From Simmondsia chinensis (lineage: Eukaryota; Streptophyta; Magnoliopsida; Caryophyllales; Simmondsiaceae): a stretch of 64,000 nucleotides of DNA. Below the pieces are notes generated by a model that searched no databases, had not been told where the DNA came from, and saw only the letters and a list, made by a program, of their open reading frames with translations. The translations under genes were made by a program, and so were the position numbers. Positions 45,095 through 55,716 of the stretch are shown piece by piece. The stretch is from assembly GCA_018398585.1 (NCBI GenBank), contig JAGTTD010000022.1, forward strand, positions 4,676,501 through 4,740,500, in the 5' to 3' direction. The stretch's first letter is position 1. Each line of letters starts with the position of its first letter.

Positions 45095-47003
45095 GATCCC
45101 AGTGCTCAGAAGTTTCTGACTAGTAGAGATGTGACATTTGATGAGTCTGCTCTACTACATCCTCCACACACACCCTCCATTAACAGTGATTCAGTTCAAG
45201 TTGAGACACCTGATGTTACAGAGATACAGTCAGATAAGCATGTTGTTTAGCTAGAGAGTATTCCAACACCTCAGGTACGGGTTTCTGATGTTGTTACTGA
45301 TAATGCAGAAACAGGTCAACAGGTGGAGAATTATACTATAGCTGGTGGTAGACCGAGGCAACAGATCAGGCCTCCAGAGAGATATGAGTATGAGGAGATG
45401 ATTGCTTATGCCCTCACTACTGCTGAGTCTTTAGATGTCAGTGAGCCGACTTCATATTCAGAGGCTGTATCGAGATCAGATGTTCAGAAGTGGCTCGTTG
45501 CTACGAATGAGGTGATGAAATCTCTTCATAAGAATAGGACATGAGAACTGGTGAAGCCTCAAATAGGGAAAAGACTGATTGGATGCAAATGGGTCTTTAA
45601 AAGAAAAGAAGGCATTCCTGGAGTTGAAGATGCGAGATACAAGGCACGTTTGGTAGCTAAAGGCTACAGTCAGGTACAAGGTGTTGATTTTCATGATATA
45701 TTCTCACCTGTAGTTAGACATACTTCGATTCGTGCACTTTTGTCTTTGGTTGCTATGCATGACTTAGAACTTGAGCAATTAGATGTAAAGACTGCATTTT
45801 TGCATGGTGAACTAGAAGAAAGTACCTATACGCATTAGCCCAAGGGTTTTGTTGTAGAAGGAAAAGAAGATCATGTGTGTTTGCTTAAAAAGTCTTTATG
45901 TGGTTTGAAGCAATCTCCTAGGCAGTGGTATAGGAGATTTGATCAGTTCATGATAGGTCATGGGTACATCAGGAGTAAGTATGATAGTTGTGTGTACTTC
46001 AGAAAGACTAATTCAGGCTTTGTTTATTTGCTTTTGTATATTGATGATATGTTGATTGCAGCACAAGACATGAAAGATGTTGATGACTTGAAATCTATGT
46101 TGAAGAGTGAATTTGAGATGAAAGATCTTGAAGCAGCTAAGAAAATCTTAGGTATGGAGATTCGTAGAGAACGAAAAGCCAAAAAATTATACTTGTCACA
46201 GAAGAAGTATATTGAGAAGGTGTTAGACAGGTTTCATATGAAGGATGCTAATCCAGTTAGCACGCCCTTAGCAGCTCACTTCAGACTTTCAGCATTAGAT
46301 TCGCCTCAGATTGAGGAGGATATCAGGTACATGTTTCAGATTCCTTATTCTAGTGCAGTGGGCAATATTATGTATGCGATGGTTTCTACGCGTCCAGATA
46401 TTGCTTTTGCAGTGAGCAGAGTTAGTAGGTACATGGCGAATCCGGGTAAAGAGTATTGGCATGCAGTGAAGGTGGATTCTCAGGTATCTTCGTGGAACTT
46501 CTGATATTTGTTTGGAATATGGGAAAAGTAAGTGCTGTTTGGTTGGGTACGTAGATTCTGATTATGGTGGAGACCTCGATAAGAGGAAGTCCACATTAGG
46601 GTATGTGTTTTGTTTAAATGACACAGCTATCAGTTGGAGAGCGTGTTTACAGCCTGTTACAGCACAGTCTACTGCCTAGGCCTAGTATATGGCAGTCACA
46701 GAAGCATTCAGAGAAACCATCTGGTTGAGAGGTTTGATCAGTGAAATTAGTGTCGAGCAGAGCACCGTTAGAGTCTACTGTGATAGTCAGTCCGCCATTC
46801 ACCTAGCGAAAGATCAGATGTCACATCATGATAGAACGAAGCATATAGATGTGAAGTATCACTTTATTAGAGATATGATTGATGAGCGGATGGTAGAGTT
46901 GAAGAAGATTGGAACTGAGGACAATCCAGGTGACATGTTCACTAAGGTTCTACCAGAGAGCAAGTTCGAGCATTGCTCAAATTTGGTGGGTCTTTCAGTT
47001 TGA
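45095..47003 (+). pseudogene. Copia RT and RNase H, multiply interrupted
   Basis: RT blocks are at 45551-45838 ([40 protein letters not shown]) and 45875-46504 (catalytic LLYIDDMLIA, SSAVGNIMYAM). RNase H is at 46540-47003 (YVDSDYGGDLD, KRKSTLGYVF, YCDSQSAIHLAK, HHDRTKHIDVKYHFIRD, KVLPESKFEHC). Stops at 45248, 45542, 45836 and 46677-46682 and a frameshift near 46490 break it. Confidence 0.88.
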
Positions 47004-47073
47004 TGTATGTTAGCCCCGGTTCAGGGGGCGTTTGTGGAGAAGGTGGAGTTGTTTTATTGTTGATGTTAATTTT

Positions 47074-47090
47074 GAGCCAAGGTAGAGATT
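47074..47090 (+). other. Polypurine tract of the copia element
   Basis: GAGCCAAGGTAGAGATT abuts the 3' LTR, close to the usual plant copia form. Confidence 0.8.
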
Positions 47091-47561
47091 TGTTAGGAAA
47101 TTTTTTCAAAATTACTGGGTATTTTAAGGAGAGGAGCCGTGAGGAGGCCGATCGATCGGGGTGGAGCTTGATCAATCGGGAAAGTTACGTAAAAGAATGA
47201 TGCCTCCAGTGAGCAAGCCGATTGATCGGGACCCCCCAATCGATCGGGAACCGCGTTTTCCCAGCTCTATAAATACGGACGTAGGGTTATGCCACGGGTA
47301 TCCAATTCAAAGCGTGAGATTTTCCCCATAGCAGCGCCGCCACCAATTAAATTGAGGGTGAGAGAATATTGTAACTCTTCTTTTGATTCAATAATAAAAG
47401 CTCCGATCTTCGCCCGTGGTTTTCTCCCCTTTCAATTGTAAAGAGGTTTCCACGTAAATCATTGTGTCGCTTGTTTCTTTTATCTTTTAGTCCATTTATT
47501 TCTCGATTTGTTGTGGTATTTGATTCGATTGCATACTGGGAGACTTGTTTATTTCCGCACA
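47091..47561 (+). repeat. 3' LTR of the copia element
   Basis: 471 bp, matching the 5' LTR but with an added GATCGGGACCCCCCAATC block at about 47224-47243 and numerous substitutions. Confidence 0.92.
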
Positions 47562-47566
47562 AGGTA

Positions 47567-48734
47567 TGATGAGGGTTTGTGTAATATTCATGCTTCAATC
47601 TCAACTGGCATTTGTGTGAGAGGACATGTGAGAATATTAAATCAGTCTTAGTCTTTACCCTTCAATTTAATCTTTTGGGATAATTGTTCATTTAACAGAT
47701 ATAATCACTATAAATAAAATTGGCGTGTAATACATATTTTTAACACATATCCGTACTTTTCCTTTTAAAAGGACGGTTACGTATTATTGTCAATAATACG
47801 GTGAAGTACGTGTTTTTTCTATATTATTCGTATAATACATGTAATATAACAAATATCTTTGTTTTTCTCATTAAAAAAATATAATTGAAAATGATCAATA
47901 CGTAAAACTAAATTACATATACACATTCTATATTTATTAAAATTTTCATTTAATTCTCTAACTATTGTTGTATCATATTATTTACTATGCTTTATGTTCG
48001 TGGGATCACCATTGTACTAATATTATTCCTTATATTTATAAGTAAATGAACTTTTGCCCCAAGTTTTCATATATATATATAGCTGAATAATACAAGTACG
48101 TATTAGATCTCTTTTAATTTTCATACCATATAATATTAACAGAAGGTGTAATTAACTCAATTTTCTTTGAGAAAATGGAAATTATCGCTTGGCTACTATG
48201 ATATTTGACAATTGATCACCTAAGTGCACTAACGTTTCAATATATATTATAACATACCCGAGGTTTAAACATTTTATCACCTTTAAAATTTTATTAATTA
48301 GATATTCTATTTTTGAAATTTAATAGATTTTTATTTAAAAGGTTAAAATAGAATATAATTCGAACAATATATTGATAATTTCAAGATGGAGATGGCACCT
48401 CTACTTCAGGTGGCCACTTCATATTATTCTCTTGAGCTCAGGGTCAGGGTAGAGACCAAAGATCTTGAGCGACCGATCCGACAGAACAATTCAAAAGATA
48501 AAGAAGTATCGTTAATTTCTTCATGACCTAACATTCACAACCCATATGAGACAGGGTCGGCGGAAAGCTCAAGCAGGAGTAGGACATTCCATACAAATCT
48601 TAGAAGTCGATGAATTATTGTAAAAAGAATGCTAAAATGACACATGATTGCAACAATATTTAGATAGTTTACATTAAAATTAGATAAAACTTTTATCGTA
48701 ATTTGTTAAATTGTTTCTAAAATTATTGACATGA
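47567..48734. other. AT-rich intergenic region
   Basis: No gene recognised. A short stretch at 48380-48600 is less AT-rich and may be a fragment of something transferred or decayed, but stops interrupt it and I cannot identify it. Confidence 0.45.
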
Positions 48735-48945
48735 CTAGGGGTGTATTTGAGTCAACCCTAAGCCTGAGCCTGAGCCTGCCAAACTCAAGGCTTGGCTCAT
48801 TCGCATTAAACTTAGCTTAGGCTTGGCTCGAAGCTCGCCAAGCTCGGAAATTTTAAGCTCGAGCTTGGCTCGTTAGAAGCTCGGGCTCGACTCGGCTTGG
48901 TCTATGCTTACAAGCCGGCTCTGCTCATTTACACCCCGTAGACAT
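48735..48945. mobile_element. GCTCG-rich element, copy 3
   Basis: Begins CTAGGGGTGTATTTGAGTC and ends GCTCATTTACACCCCG, with inverted GGGGTGTA/TACACCCC termini and a GCTCGAGCTTGGCTCG-rich interior. The most compact of the four copies in the window. No secure target-site duplication. Confidence 0.6.
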
Positions 48946-49194
48946 TACTTGTATTAATTATTACAATTATGTATAATATAAGCAATTTATATATATAATT
49001 AGTCAGATTCTTATAAATTTATCAAATTTCAATATATGATATATAGGAAATAAATATTCAAAGCTTAGATATTTTATTTTATATATTAAAATGCCATGAT
49101 GTCAAGGTAATAAATAGTTAAACAAACTTTGGATTAGTGACTGATAATTTTTCTTAAAAAATGGGTGACCTTTTGAGAAATTCTCATGTTACAC

Positions 49195-49300
49195 CTTTCA
49201 GGTTGGGAGTTCTTGGAAATGGCCTCCCTTCAGGACTGCGTACATCCACTCCACAGACCTTGCTTAGAAGGAAGCTTTTGGAGCACTGAGAATATTGCTT
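49195..49300 (+). mobile_element. Degenerate RTE/SINE-type tail
   Basis: TGGAAATGGCCTCCCTTCAG, GACTGCGTACATCCACTCC, AGACCTTGCTTAGAAGG and TTTTGGAGCACTGAGAA follow the order of the RTE-type tail, more diverged than the other copies. No head recognisable. Confidence 0.55.
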
Positions 49301-49566
49301 TTAATTTTCCTTAAAAAATATAGATAAATTACATATTAGTGCCTTAAAGTTTAGTGTATTAATTTTTTAATTTACAAACTTTGTAAAATAATTTTTTAGT
49401 CCAAAAATTTATATAAATTTGATAAAATGATTTAAATACCAACGTGTAAAAGTGCAAAATAGGTTGCACTTTCGTTTTTTATACTATTATTTAAATTATT
49501 TTATTAAATATACATAATCTTTTAAAATAAAATATTATTTTATAAAATTTTTAGAGTAAAAAATTA

Positions 49567-50864
49567 GAGTCGATTCCAGAAATAATGCTGAAAAATAAAA
49601 AAATAATGCTGGAAAAAAAAATTCCAAATCCACTGTTGAACAGCGTTTACAAAATGCGGTTATAGTAAACCGCATTAATAAAATACGTTTAAAATAATAA
49701 AAAACCGCATTAATAACACACGTTTCATATTAATGTAAAACACATTCCAAAAACGCGGTTCATACCAGAATTAACCGCGTTTATAACGCATTCCAAAAAC
49801 GCGGTTCATACCAGAATTAACCGGGTTATATAAACGCGGTTTTATCCCTAAACCGCGTTCCCATAACGCGGTTTTAACCCTAAACTGCGTTCCCATAACG
49901 CGGTTTTAACCCTAAACCGCGTTTAATAAACGCGGTTCACCTGCAGTACACATAAACCCCGTTTTCATCGCTTATAGTCGCCATTTTGCCGCAATTCGTG
50001 ATGATCGTCACATTGATCCCATGTTCCTCTCAATGAAGCTCCAACATTATAAGTGGAGGTGGTAAGAAATCAGAAAAAGTTATCAATAAAAGGCTATTAA
50101 TTCAGTAGTGATCAAATAGCTACGACAATGATACTTAAAGATCTCCAGCGTATAAAGCAGAAGAAGGGCGGCAGCGGACGACATGACCGGCGGTGAGTAG
50201 AGGTGTAAACGAACTGAGCGTTCAATGAACTACTTGTGTTCAAAATCGATTAGGGCTCGTTTGTGTTCATTAGGAGAGCTCGATAGCTTAACGAGCCGAG
50301 TTCAAGCAGGCTTGATAAGCTTAACGAGTCGAGTTCGAACAGGGGGTGCTCGGCTCGCTAATTTTCACGAACAGTTTAATAAGGGCTCGACAAGAGCTCG
50401 TTAAGGGCTCGTTATGAGCTCGATAACAATTGGTATTGGTTCAAAAATAGTACGATAATGGTTCGATAATAACTTATAAAGCTCGGCTCGTTAATTTTAA
50501 ACTCGATTGGGCTCGATAATGAGCTTGGCTCGATTCATTCGGTTTACCATATTAAACCGCGTTCATATGACGCGGTTTTCTTAATTATAAACCGCGTCTT
50601 AATAACGCGATTTTTGTTATAATAAACCGCCTTATTAAGACACGTTTTTATTAGATAAACCGCGTTACTAAGACGTGGTTTATCATTAAGAAAACCGCGT
50701 TATTAAGAAGTGGTTTTTATTATTGTAAAACGAAATGCGATTTTATTTCATCTGAAACGCGTTTTATTAACGCGGTTTACTATAACCGTATTTTGTAAAC
50801 GTAGTTCAACAGTAAATTTAGAATTATTTTTTTTATTTTTCAATATTATTTTTAGAACCGACTC
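49567..50864. mobile_element. Mutator-like long-TIR element with subterminal AACCGCGTT arrays
   Basis: 1,298 bp. The left end GAGTCGATTCCAGAAATAAT and the inverse of the right end (GAGTCGGTTCTAAAAATAAT) align, and the pairing continues beyond 120 bp through CACTGTTGAACAGCGTTTAC and GGTTATAGTAAACCGC. AAAAAATTA flanks it on both sides (49558-49566 and 50865-50873), a perfect 9-bp duplication, the Mutator signature. Both arms are packed with about twenty AACGCGGTTT/AAACCGCGTT motifs in both orientations, partly as tandem units of about 46 and 37 bp. No transposase is present. The interior holds unassigned sequence (49985-50195) and a GCTCG-rich element. It ends about 200 bp before the E2 start codon. 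Confidence 0.85.
50196..50545. mobile_element. GCTCG-rich element, copy 4, inside the Mutator-like element
   Basis: Begins AGAGGTGTAAACGAACTGAG and carries many GGGCTCG, GAGCTCG and GGCTCGTTAA motifs. A nested insertion or an acquired segment; edges are approximate. Confidence 0.5.
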
Positions 50865-50986
50865 AAAAAATTAATAAATCAACAAGAGGATCCAGGGAAA
50901 TACGCGTGGGCTATCAGTATGACGCCCATAATCACGGCAATTTGGGTGTCTGCGCTGCACTGCCGTCTTCATCTAATCAACTTCTT

Positions 50987-51013
50987 CTCTCTCTCTCTCT
51001 CTCTCTCTCTCTG
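50987..51013. repeat. (CT)n in the E2 gene leader
   Basis: Pure CT run of about 13 units, 58 bp before the start codon, very probably in the 5' UTR. CT-rich leaders are common in plant housekeeping genes. Confidence 0.85.
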
Positions 51014-51070
51014 TACTGTGACGAGGAAGCAAGAAGGAGCGGCGATTTCGTAGTTCAATCAAAATCAATC

Positions 51071-54000
51071 ATGTCTTCTCCAAGCAAACGCCGCGAAATG
51101 GATTTGATGAAGCTGTTAATTCCTTTTCGCTCTCTCTTTTTGTTTGAATTTCGTCTCAAAATTTTGATTTTGTGATGTTATTTGTCGGTTTTGGTGTGGA
51201 TTTGGTGAGTTTTGATGGTTAATTTGTGTGAATAAAACAGGATGATGAGCGATTACAAGGTGGAGATGATTAACGATGGCATACATGAGTTCTATGTTGA
51301 ATTCCATGGACCTACTGAGAGTAATAATCTCCGTTGCTTTTGTTGAGCTTTTAAATTTCTCTTTTTTCTTCTTGGATTATAATTGTTTCAGCTGTCAATT
51401 GATGACTTAGGCTTGTTATTTATGTGATAAAAGTTATTTACACCTTTGGTCCTCGTGTTTTTAGATGGGAGTTGTTATTGTCGTGACAAAAATTGTTATT
51501 GCAGAGCAATGATGTGAGTTACAAACAATAATAGCCACAAAATTGGTTTGAAAACTACGATCTTGCTTTGACGATACTAATTTTGACCCCGTAATATTAT
51601 CGTTTTAAATTTGTTAAAATTGATCTTTCTTATTTTCTTTTGTTCAAATGGTTTCTAATGTTTTTAAATTTGTTAAAATTGGTCTCTTATTTTTATTTTT
51701 TTTTTCCAAAATGTTCTCTAATGTTTTTTTTTTTATGACAAAATTGGACTCGATCTGATGACTAAAATTAGATAAAAATTGAAAAGATGGGGGACAAGTC
51801 ACTAGCGACCAACGGTGTGAATAACTCTATGTGATTACTTAAGAGTATAAAACCATTTATAAGCCTTTGTCTGATTGTTTTCTATGTTAGAACTCGATAT
51901 GGCAATTATCAAATGGGTACTAATAGGTTCATCCTGCAGTTCTTTAGGTTGCTTTTCTTATTAGCTATGGTGTATTTGGTAGGAAAAAGAAATCAGAGTT
52001 TTCAAAGACAAATATATACCGGTGAATTTTGATGAGATAAGGTGGTCTTTCTAGACCCTTTAAGGGCGACATGTTTTGGAGGCATTTTTTGGCCTTAGTT
52101 GATTCGTAGGGGAGATTTGTATCCTTTCTTAAATACTATCTATTATGAGAAACTTATATGATATGAATTGGGGATTCACAATTCAACCATTTTCTTCAAC
52201 TTTCATGCTTTTTGGTATGAGAAAATGCTGCCACCCTTGCGTTTTTTTCTTGAGTTATTTATTACATTGGCCCCTAATGTTTTCAAATTTGTTCAAATTG
52301 GTCTGTCATCATTTTTTTTGTAATAAAATAAAGCATTAGAGATTATTTTGAACCAAAAAAGAGGGACTAATTCAAACAAAGTTATAGACATTAGACACCA
52401 TTTTGAACAAAAGAAAAGATGAAGGACCAATTTAAACAAATTTGAAAACATCAAGGATCAACAGCGTGGATAACTCTTCTTTTCTCCTATATTTGAGATT
52501 TACTAATCCTATGCAATCACAGTAGCCCGCCCTTTTCCCCCCACTTTTTTTTTTTTTTTTTTGGATTTCTTTTTGGCCTTTGAGTAATGTGTTATAATCT
52601 GCTCACTTCCTAGTTGATTCATGTTGGGTTTATGGCAGGTCCCTATCATGGAGGGGTATGGAGGGTAAGAGTAGAGCTTCCAGATGCTTATCCATATAAA
52701 TCTCCATCTATTGGTTTCATCAATAAGATGTACCATCCAAATGTTGATGAAATGTGAGTTAATTTGTCTTACATTACCAGTGATTTTCCCACATTCGAAT
52801 GTTCGAATTTATACCTTCAATGATTCATTATAAGAAATTTGTGTAATTTAACTGAAATAGAAGTTTGTAAATTTCAGGTCTGGGTCAGTCTGTCTGGATG
52901 TGATTAATCAGACTTGGAGCCCCATGTTTGGTATGGCCAAATCCTTTTATGAATACTTTTCATTTTTTTTTTTTATATAGAAAAAAGAGATAATATTAAG
53001 AAAGAAAGAATGTACAAAGGGTTAAGGACAAGATATTTTCAAAATTACAAAAAGCAACAATGAAAATCATAAACTAATGACATAAAGCCCTTCAATCCCT
53101 TTGCAAACCAACTAATGCTATGTCAGCAAAACCGCCAAAGCTCTTAGTCCAAAGAGATACTAAAAAACAATCTTTTCCCACAAGAAGTTAATTGGTGTGT
53201 GCTTATCTTTAAAAATCCCAGCATTCCTTTCAAGCCAAATGCACTAGAGAATCGTAATCTTGACTGTGAAGAATAATGTAAGAACATCTGCCTTCTTCCG
53301 TACACCATGAAACTTCATTAGAAGGACCCTCAACTGATTTTGGAGTAACTCACATCTAGTCAAAAGTGCACAATAGCTTACACCATAAATCTCAAGCCAC
53401 AGCACAATGCAGAAACAAATGGTCGTGGGACTCCCCATTCAGGAAGCACATAACACAGATCCCTGGAGACAAAGCTTTAAAAGGTCTCCGTGCAAGCAAT
53501 CTTGAGTATTAAGCTTGTTATGAAGTAAAATCCACGTAAAAAAAGACCTTGATTCTAAAGGTATCTTAGCTTTCCAAACAAAAGAGCGCATCTTTCTTCA
53601 CATAATACTTTTCATTTGTTCTAACAGTCTAAGGGTACATGTTGTCAATGAGGCGTTGGTGAAGTGTTTGAACAGTACTTGGGTGAAGCACTAAGATAAA
53701 AGGTCCTAGATTCAGTTCCCTCAACACTGCTTACCTTCCGAAACAAAGGTCTCTATCAAGGAACCAACTCTCTCAAAAGCTTAAGTTGATGAATAAAGGT
53801 TTAGGAATGATTTTATACTCTAACATACCCACCCCCCCATATGTAAATGCCCATTGGGCTTAAAGTGTGGATAATGCACATGCCCTTATGTACTTTGTAT
53901 TTGAAATATATTAATATTTAAAGTGGGGGTTGTTGGGATTCAAACTAATGACACTCTTGGTTAATGAGACTCTAATACCATATTAAAGAACCCGCTCTCC

Positions 54001-55716
54001 CAAAAACTTAAGCTGATGAGTGAAGGTTCAGGAATTGTCTCATACTTTACATGTAAATGCCTTTTCTTCCCAGATTTGGTAAATGTGTTTGAGGTGTTCC
54101 TTCCCCAGCTTCTATTGTATCCGAACCCCTCAGACCCGCTGAATGGGGAGGCTGCTGCTCTAATGATGCGTGACCGAACCGCATATGATCAAAGAGTCAA
54201 AGGTATTAACTTTCACAATATCCTCTGTTGATTGTTGGTGCACTGTCGTGATCAAGAATAATTGCGCATTTATCATGTTCTTCTGCCATTGTTGGTGCAC
54301 TGCATAGGAGCAAAGAGTTAAAGGTACCCAACTATACAAGTCCAAGATGACTCTTTACCATAGTAATATGTTGTTGACAACTAAGACGCCAGGGATTTGC
54401 CATTAAAGAAGCAACTTAAGGAACATAATTGTACTAGGAAACCAACAAAATATTTTTAGAATATACCTTAAAAGGGCAGGTGGGGATAGTGCTATATCAT
54501 GGATGGGGTTTGTTCTACAACGATGATATAGACGTTGCTACAACCTAATGATCAGCGTATTTTTGGACTGCAATAGATGAGTAGCTAGAGTTTGCCTTAG
54601 TGGATATGGAGGTATGTTTTTTTAAGAGTTCGTAAAAGTAATTATCCACAATCTTGGCTTGTAGTAGATCTGAAGGCGGCTTCTTGTCCTCCATATAGGA
54701 AAGCTTTAACTAGTAAAGAAAGTATGTTCTTACCTATAGTTTTTCTTCAGAAAATATTCTTGGTTAACAATATTCTTTCCTTCTTTTCTTTTCTTTTTGT
54801 TTTTTTTTTTTTGTTTTTTTTTTTTTTCCTTCTCCTCTCTGTAACTATAGAAAGTGTTCCATTCTATTAATTTATATAAAGTTCATGTTTAACCAAGTTG
54901 AGGTTGAAGTAAAGCATACGATGCCAAATTACGACAGAAAACGTTCCCCTCCATGAAGGAAAATGTTTCCCCCTTTCATTATGGCGAAGTCAATTTCTCC
55001 TCAATGGAAGAATATCTTTCCATATTTGCGATGTTGCTATGGAGTTTTTTTTTAACAATGGTAAGGAAGTTAAATTGGTTGCTCAAAGGGACAACCCTTC
55101 CCACATTCCCTTTAAACCTATCCCCCCAAATGATGAAGGCGGGATTGGATCCTAGGCCTTGGGCACTGCCTCCCAAAAAACTTTACTAGCTGGTCTAGCT
55201 AGCACCTGTGTTGCCATTATGGTATAGGAAAAAACATTAAATATTTTGCCAAAACAAACAGAATTAGATCACTAAAGGGACACATTTTGGTTGCAATTAT
55301 AGTCTTGGTGGGACCGTTTGTCCCAAATGTTATATAAAGGTTTGCAACAATTGCTTTGTGTCTTTTCGAGGAACATAAATTACCTGTAAGCCACACATTC
55401 AGAATCATTTGAATGCATAGTTTGTCTGTCACTACTTTTAATACCTCGACATGTACACAAATTTACTTGTATGTTTTACCGTATAGAATGCAGACGTATC
55501 ATTCTGGAGACCATTACGAAACTATCCCTCCACTAACTATCAAATGTGCCTAATAATCTCATCAAACTTTATGTGATGTGTCCAGAATACTGCGAGAAGT
55601 TCGCAAAGCCAGAACACATTGGGGCTTCATCAGAAGAGAAGACGAGCGACGAGGAGCTCAGCGAAGATGAATACGAGTCTAGCGATGAAGCGATGGCTGG
55701 TGAAGCCGATCCCTAG
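51071..55716 (+). CDS. UBC4/5/6: Ubiquitin-conjugating enzyme E2, plant UBC4/5/6 (UBE2H-like) class
   Basis: Exons are 51071-51114, 51241-51320, 52639-52753, 52878-52930, 54074-54202 and 55586-55716, all GT-AG and in phase: 183 aa. The protein begins [11 protein letters not shown] and carries the E2 fold: [37 protein letters not shown], then the active-site cysteine (Cys85) in [39 protein letters not shown] and EYCEKFAKP. The C-terminal acidic tail (about residues 151-183) has [20 protein letters not shown]. Arabidopsis UBC4/5/6 are 183-187 aa by my memory. It takes ubiquitin from E1 as a thioester and passes it to substrates with an E3. Which paralogue it matches cannot be settled here. A Mutator-like element ends about 200 bp upstream. 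Confidence 0.95.
51440..51830. mobile_element. Foldback MITE-like repeat in E2 intron 2, copy 1
   Basis: Starts AAGTTATTTACACCTTTGG and ends AACGGTGTGAATAACTC, with several internal GTTAAAATTGGTCTC and TTTTAATGTT-like repeats. It shares its termini with the element at 52252-52472. Confidence 0.5.
52252..52472. mobile_element. Foldback MITE in E2 intron 2, copy 2
   Basis: GAGTTATTTATTACATTGGC at the left is inverted at the right as CAGCGTGGATAACTC, with AATGTTTTCAAATTTGTTCA pairing with its inverse near 52438. TTCTT flanks both sides as a possible short duplication. Confidence 0.6.
52966..53603 (-). mobile_element. L1 LINE 3' fragment (zf-RVT) in E2 intron 4
   Basis: On the minus strand from 53590, [29 protein letters not shown] and VLCAS...[13 protein letters not shown] follow the plant L1 zf-RVT pattern with stops. 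The 3' end is a poly(A), read as a T run at about 52963-52974. AATACTTTTCATTT occurs at 52952-52965 and 53604-53617, a perfect 14-bp duplication typical of L1. It is severely 5'-truncated. The sequence from 53618 to 54073 is intron with no further element that I can bound. Confidence 0.85.
55040..55205 (-). mobile_element. tRNA-derived SINE in E2 intron 5
   Basis: On the minus strand, GGTGCTAGCTAGACCAGC resembles an A-box region and CTAGGATCCAATCCCGCC a B box. The body ends TTCCTTACCATTGTTAAA followed by an A run, similar to the SINE tail in MATE intron 6 (CGTTCTTACCATTATAAA), so the two families share a 3' end. Confidence 0.6.

Larger units (their letters stand above)
42541..47561 (+). mobile_element. 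Ty1/copia retrotransposon, Tork-like, with both LTRs, decayed
   Basis: 5' LTR 42541-42997 and 3' LTR 47091-47561, both TGTTAGGAAA to about CCGCAYA; AGGTA flanks the element at 42536-42540 and 47562-47566. Domain order gag, protease, integrase, RT, RNase H is Ty1/copia. The RT wording (YIDDMLIAAQD, AKKILGMEI, RPDIAFAVSRVSRYM) resembles the Tork/Tnt1 lineage; that clade call is tentative. Several internal stops and a frameshift make it non-coding. LTR divergence by eye is several percent, so it is older than the Ty3 element in the MATE intron. Confidence 0.93.

Noticed and set aside
48380..48600. Organelle-derived insertion
   Set aside because: Composition hinted at it, but I could not identify any plastid or mitochondrial gene.
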